From: Agarivorans litoreus
GTDB taxonomy: Bacteria; Pseudomonadota; Gammaproteobacteria; Enterobacterales; Celerinatantimonadaceae
DNA: 64,000 nt
Assembly: GCF_019649015.1 (NCBI RefSeq)
Contig: NZ_BLPI01000001.1
Location: 1,959,001-2,023,000, forward strand
Direction of reading: 5' to 3'
Both the position numbers and the translations under genes were made by a program. Shown here piece after piece: positions 61,510 through 64,000 of the stretch. Position 1 is the stretch's first letter, and each line of letters starts with the position of its first letter. The notes below the pieces were generated by a model. It was not told the origin of the DNA. It saw nothing but the letters and a program-made list of their open reading frames with translations, and made no database searches.

Positions 61510-62859
61510 ATGAGCTTTGACTCCCTGGGTTTATCTAAACCTTTATTAGACGCCGTAGCCGCACAAGGTTACGACACGCCCTCTCCTATTCAAGCCAAAG
61601 CCATTCCTGTGATTTTAGAAGGCAAAGACATCATGGCTGCCGCGCAAACCGGTACCGGTAAAACAGCAGGTTTTACCTTGCCCTTGCTAGAATTGCTAAG
61701 TAAAGGACCTAAAGTGCGCGCCAATCAAGTTCGCGCCCTTGTGCTTACTCCAACACGTGAGCTAGCTGCACAGGTTGGCGAAAGCGTGAGTACTTACGGC
61801 AAGAACATGGACCTAAGCTCTACGGTAGTATTTGGTGGAGTGAAAATTAATCCGCAAATGCAAAAGCTGCGTCGTGGCGCAGATGTGCTGGTAGCAACCC
61901 CTGGCCGTTTATTAGATCTTTACCAGCAAAACGCGTTTCGTTTTCAGCAGTTAGAAGTGATTATATTTGACGAAGCTGACCGCATGTTAGACATGGGTTT
62001 TATTCACGACATTAGAAAGATTTTGGCCTTGCTGCCAAAACAGCGCCAAACCTTAATGTTCTCGGCTACCTTCTCAGAAGAAATTAGAACACTGGCCAAA
62101 AGCTTGGTTAAAGACCCCGTTGAAGTATCGGTAACACCACCAAACGCTACCGCAAAAACCGTAAAACAGTGGATTGTACCGGTTGATAAAAGTAAAAAGT
62201 CTGGCCTGCTTACTCAGCTGATTAAAGATAATGATTGGCAGCAAGTATTGGTATTTAGCCGCACCAAACATGGCGCCAACCGCTTAGCCAAACATTTAGA
62301 ACAGCGCAAAATCTCAGCCGCTGCGATTCACGGCAATAAAAGCCAAGGCGCACGTACCCGTGCACTGGCGGAATTTAAAAGTGGTGATGTACGAGTATTA
62401 GTTGCCACCGACATTGCTGCACGTGGCTTAGACATCGATCAACTGCCGCAAGTAGTGAACTTTGATTTACCTAATGTGGCCGAAGATTACGTACACCGCA
62501 TTGGCCGCACTGGCCGAGCGGGTTCAACAGGTCAGGCAGTGTCTTTGGTATGTGCTGATGAAGTGGCAGATTTAATTGGCATTGAGCGACTCACTGGCCA
62601 GTTATTAGAACGTAAAGAAGTAGCCGGTTTTGAACCAAGCACCCAGTTACCAGTAACCCGCGATACTCGCCCCTTAAAAGCTAAAAAGCCGAAAAAGCCT
62701 AAAAGTCCACGTAGCGAACATAAAGATGGTCAGCGCTCTAGCGAAAATGCACGAGGTAACAAACCGGTCGGAAAAAATCGCCGCCACACTGGGGGTGGCA
62801 CCAATAAGACCAGCCGCCGCTTTGCTAAGCCTAATACAAACAACTCGGGCAACAAATAA
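61510..62859 (+). CDS. rhlE: ATP-dependent RNA helicase RhlE
   Basis: A 449-residue DEAD-box helicase: [46 protein letters not shown]. The tail (~395-449) is strongly basic and Lys/Arg/Asn-rich, typical of RhlE, and binds RNA without a fixed fold. It acts in ribosome maturation and cold growth. It differs from the DbpA at 43949 in lacking the DbpA RNA-binding domain. Confidence 0.9.
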   Translation: MSFDSLGLSKPLLDAVAAQGYDTPSPIQAKAIPVILEGKDIMAAAQTGTGKTAGFTLPLLELLSKGPKVRANQVRALVLTPTRELAAQVGESVSTYGKNMDLSSTVVFGGVKINPQMQKLRRGADVLVATPGRLLDLYQQNAFRFQQLEVIIFDEADRMLDMGFIHDIRKILALLPKQRQTLMFSATFSEEIRTLAKSLVKDPVEVSVTPPNATAKTVKQWIVPVDKSKKSGLLTQLIKDNDWQQVLVFSRTKHGANRLAKHLEQRKISAAAIHGNKSQGARTRALAEFKSGDVRVLVATDIAARGLDIDQLPQVVNFDLPNVAEDYVHRIGRTGRAGSTGQAVSLVCADEVADLIGIERLTGQLLERKEVAGFEPSTQLPVTRDTRPLKAKKPKKPKSPRSEHKDGQRSSENARGNKPVGKNRRHTGGGTNKTSRRFAKPNTNNSGNK

Positions 62860-62860
62860 C

Positions 62861-62888
62861 AAAAAGCCGGTGACATCACCGGCTTTTT
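62861..62888. terminator. Bidirectional terminator between rhlE and folE
   Basis: AAAAAGCCGGTG (62861-62872) pairs perfectly with CACCGGCTTTTT (62877-62888) around ACAT, one base after the rhlE stop and one before the folE stop. T runs on both strands. Confidence 0.92.
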
Positions 62889-62889
62889 T

Positions 62890-63570
62890 CTAGGCTAAAA
62901 ACTCTCTTCTAGCTGATTTACTGGTTTTAAACTTGCCGCCGTAGGCCGAAGTTTGGGTGCTTGAGCTTGCGTCCATCACCCCGCGAGCTTTCACGCAGAA
63001 ATGGGTTGCCTCGATGCTAATGGCTACGTCTTCGGTACCCAACAAACTTTGTAAGGCCACCAGCACTTGCTGAGTTAAGCGCTCTTGTACCTGCGGACGC
63101 TGCGCAAAGAAGCGCACAATGCGGTTAATTTTTGACAAACCAATAATGTGGTCTTTAGGAATGTAAGCTACTTTCGCCAAACCATCGATGGTGACAAAAT
63201 GGTGCTCACAAGTGCTGGTAAAGGCAATATCCGACACCTTCACCATCTCTTCCACGGCCATTTTATTTTCAATGATGCTGATTTTTGGGAAGCGCGAATA
63301 ATCTAAACCCGAGAACACTTCATCAACAAACATTTTTGCAATACGGTGCGGGGTTTCGGCCAAGCTATCATCACTTAAATCTAAACCCAAGGTAGCCACT
63401 ACATCAGTCAAAGAGGCTTTTATCTTATTGTACTTCTGCTCATTGCTTAATTGATTGTCCACTAAGGGAGTTTCTATCCCTTTATCAACCAACGCTTGGC
63501 GTACTTGAATTGCCTCTGGTGACAAGCAAGCGTCTTTTCTAAATTGTTTTTCAGCTAACGCTACTTTCAT
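62890..63570 (-). CDS. folE: GTP cyclohydrolase I
   Basis: 226 residues from the ATG at 63570 (AGGAAG 6 bases upstream); a GTG two codons earlier is possible. Zinc-site motif T-S-T-C-E-H-H-F and the later F-C-V-K-A-R-G-V, plus [23 protein letters not shown], identify FolE. It makes dihydroneopterin triphosphate from GTP, the first step of folate and of tetrahydromonapterin. Next to folM. Confidence 0.95.
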   Translation of the reverse strand: MKVALAEKQFRKDACLSPEAIQVRQALVDKGIETPLVDNQLSNEQKYNKIKASLTDVVATLGLDLSDDSLAETPHRIAKMFVDEVFSGLDYSRFPKISIIENKMAVEEMVKVSDIAFTSTCEHHFVTIDGLAKVAYIPKDHIIGLSKINRIVRFFAQRPQVQERLTQQVLVALQSLLGTEDVAISIEATHFCVKARGVMDASSSTQTSAYGGKFKTSKSARREFLA

Positions 63571-63634
63571 AATCACTTCCTTTAGATAGTTTCTTGGTTC
63601 ACCCGCTACGGTTTAGTTAACAACACTATTAACC

Positions 63635-64000
63635 CTAGACCAGATGGCGACCACCGTCTAAGCCGATGGTGCGACCGGTTATATATTTGCTAGCCAGCAA
63701 GTAGTTAACCGCTGCTACTGCTTCACTGGCGCCCGGCTCAAGCGCCATTAATGATTTTGCCAAGGCTTTAGTCCGATACTCCGGAGGATCATCTTGGTTA
63801 AACATTAACAACGAGGGCGCAATACTATTCACTTTTACCGCTGGTGCAAGCTTAGCGGCAAAAGAATGGGTTAAATTAGCCAAACCCGCTTTACTGGCCG
63901 CATAAGCAATATGCTTGCTGCTGCCTTTATCTGCGACATAATCCGTCATATGAATAATGTCGCTAGCCTGTTGATCTTGATGATTTTTTAGCAGCTCTTC
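63635..64000 (-). CDS. folM: Dihydromonapterin reductase FolM, 5' part outside the window
   Basis: The frame runs from the window edge to the stop at 63635 (122 residues). S-D-I-I-H followed by T-D-Y-V-A-D-K-G-S-S, H-I-A-Y-A-A-S-K-A-G-L with the SDR Tyr-x-x-x-Lys pair, L-A-P-A-V-K-V-N-S-I-A-P-S-L and the end L-D-G-G-R-H-L match FolM closely. It reduces dihydromonapterin to tetrahydromonapterin. A 64-bp gap separates it from folE; both read left. Confidence 0.9.
   Translation of the reverse strand, partial: EELLKNHQDQQASDIIHMTDYVADKGSSKHIAYAASKAGLANLTHSFAAKLAPAVKVNSIAPSLLMFNQDDPPEYRTKALAKSLMALEPGASEAVAAVNYLLASKYITGRTIGLDGGRHLV

Overview
This 64 kb window reads as chromosomal DNA of a marine gammaproteobacterium. 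Gene content (pldB-yigL order, dbpA, rhlE, folE-folM, proXWV with a CosR/EctR-type MarR gene, a solitary autotransporter-type barrel) fits Alteromonadales/Vibrionales relatives, and Agarivorans is my best guess. That assignment is inference from protein resemblance, not from a marker gene. No rRNA, tRNA or CRISPR array was seen.

Layout. 1-6.2 kb: housekeeping genes (EamA permease, DUF2214, PldB lysophospholipase, YigL phosphatase, a COG3650-like lipoprotein, a BaiN/YhiN flavoprotein). 6.1-7.5 kb: a complete IS256-family element with a perfect 8-bp target duplication; it cuts the 3' end off a small conserved gene whose original reading frame can be rebuilt. 7.6-42 kb: one type VI secretion (T6SS) locus. 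Its core runs leftward from tagH at 39.5 kb: tagH-tssJ-tssK-tssL-tssM-tagF-pppA-tssA-tssB-tssC-tssC2-tagJ-tssE-tssF-tssG-clpV, then hcp, then an effector module vgrG-PAAR-thiolase-like protein-Rhs/PoNe nuclease-two PoNi-type immunity genes-zinc amidase-small periplasmic protein. The kinase gene ppkA is divergent from tagH, so the whole threonine-phosphorylation switch (PpkA, PppA, TagH, TagF) is encoded here. Hairpins sit after tssC and after hcp, as if to raise sheath and tube protein over the genes that follow.

42-64 kb: ordinary accessory and housekeeping genes. These include a secreted protein of unknown function, a NYN/LabA protein, DbpA, a MITE-like element dropped between the dbpA terminator and a convergent barrel gene, a DUF1801 gene broken by one stop codon, a GST, a second EamA permease, VOC, PhzF, a cold-shock protein, an Asp/Glu racemase, four GNAT acetyltransferases, the glycine betaine transporter proXWV with a divergent MarR regulator, a PNPOx-like protein, a binding-protein/chemoreceptor pair, a YaiI-type protein, RhlE, FolE and the 3' part of FolM.

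The most interesting parts are the two effector-immunity modules at the end of the T6SS locus. The less described one is the T7-lysozyme-like amidase paired with a small exported COG3650-like protein that resembles a domain of the lipoprotein at 3.1 kb. Next come the thiolase-like protein that probably helps load the Rhs toxin, the MITE, and the two clean gene-damage events (IS256 insertion and DUF1801 nonsense codon).
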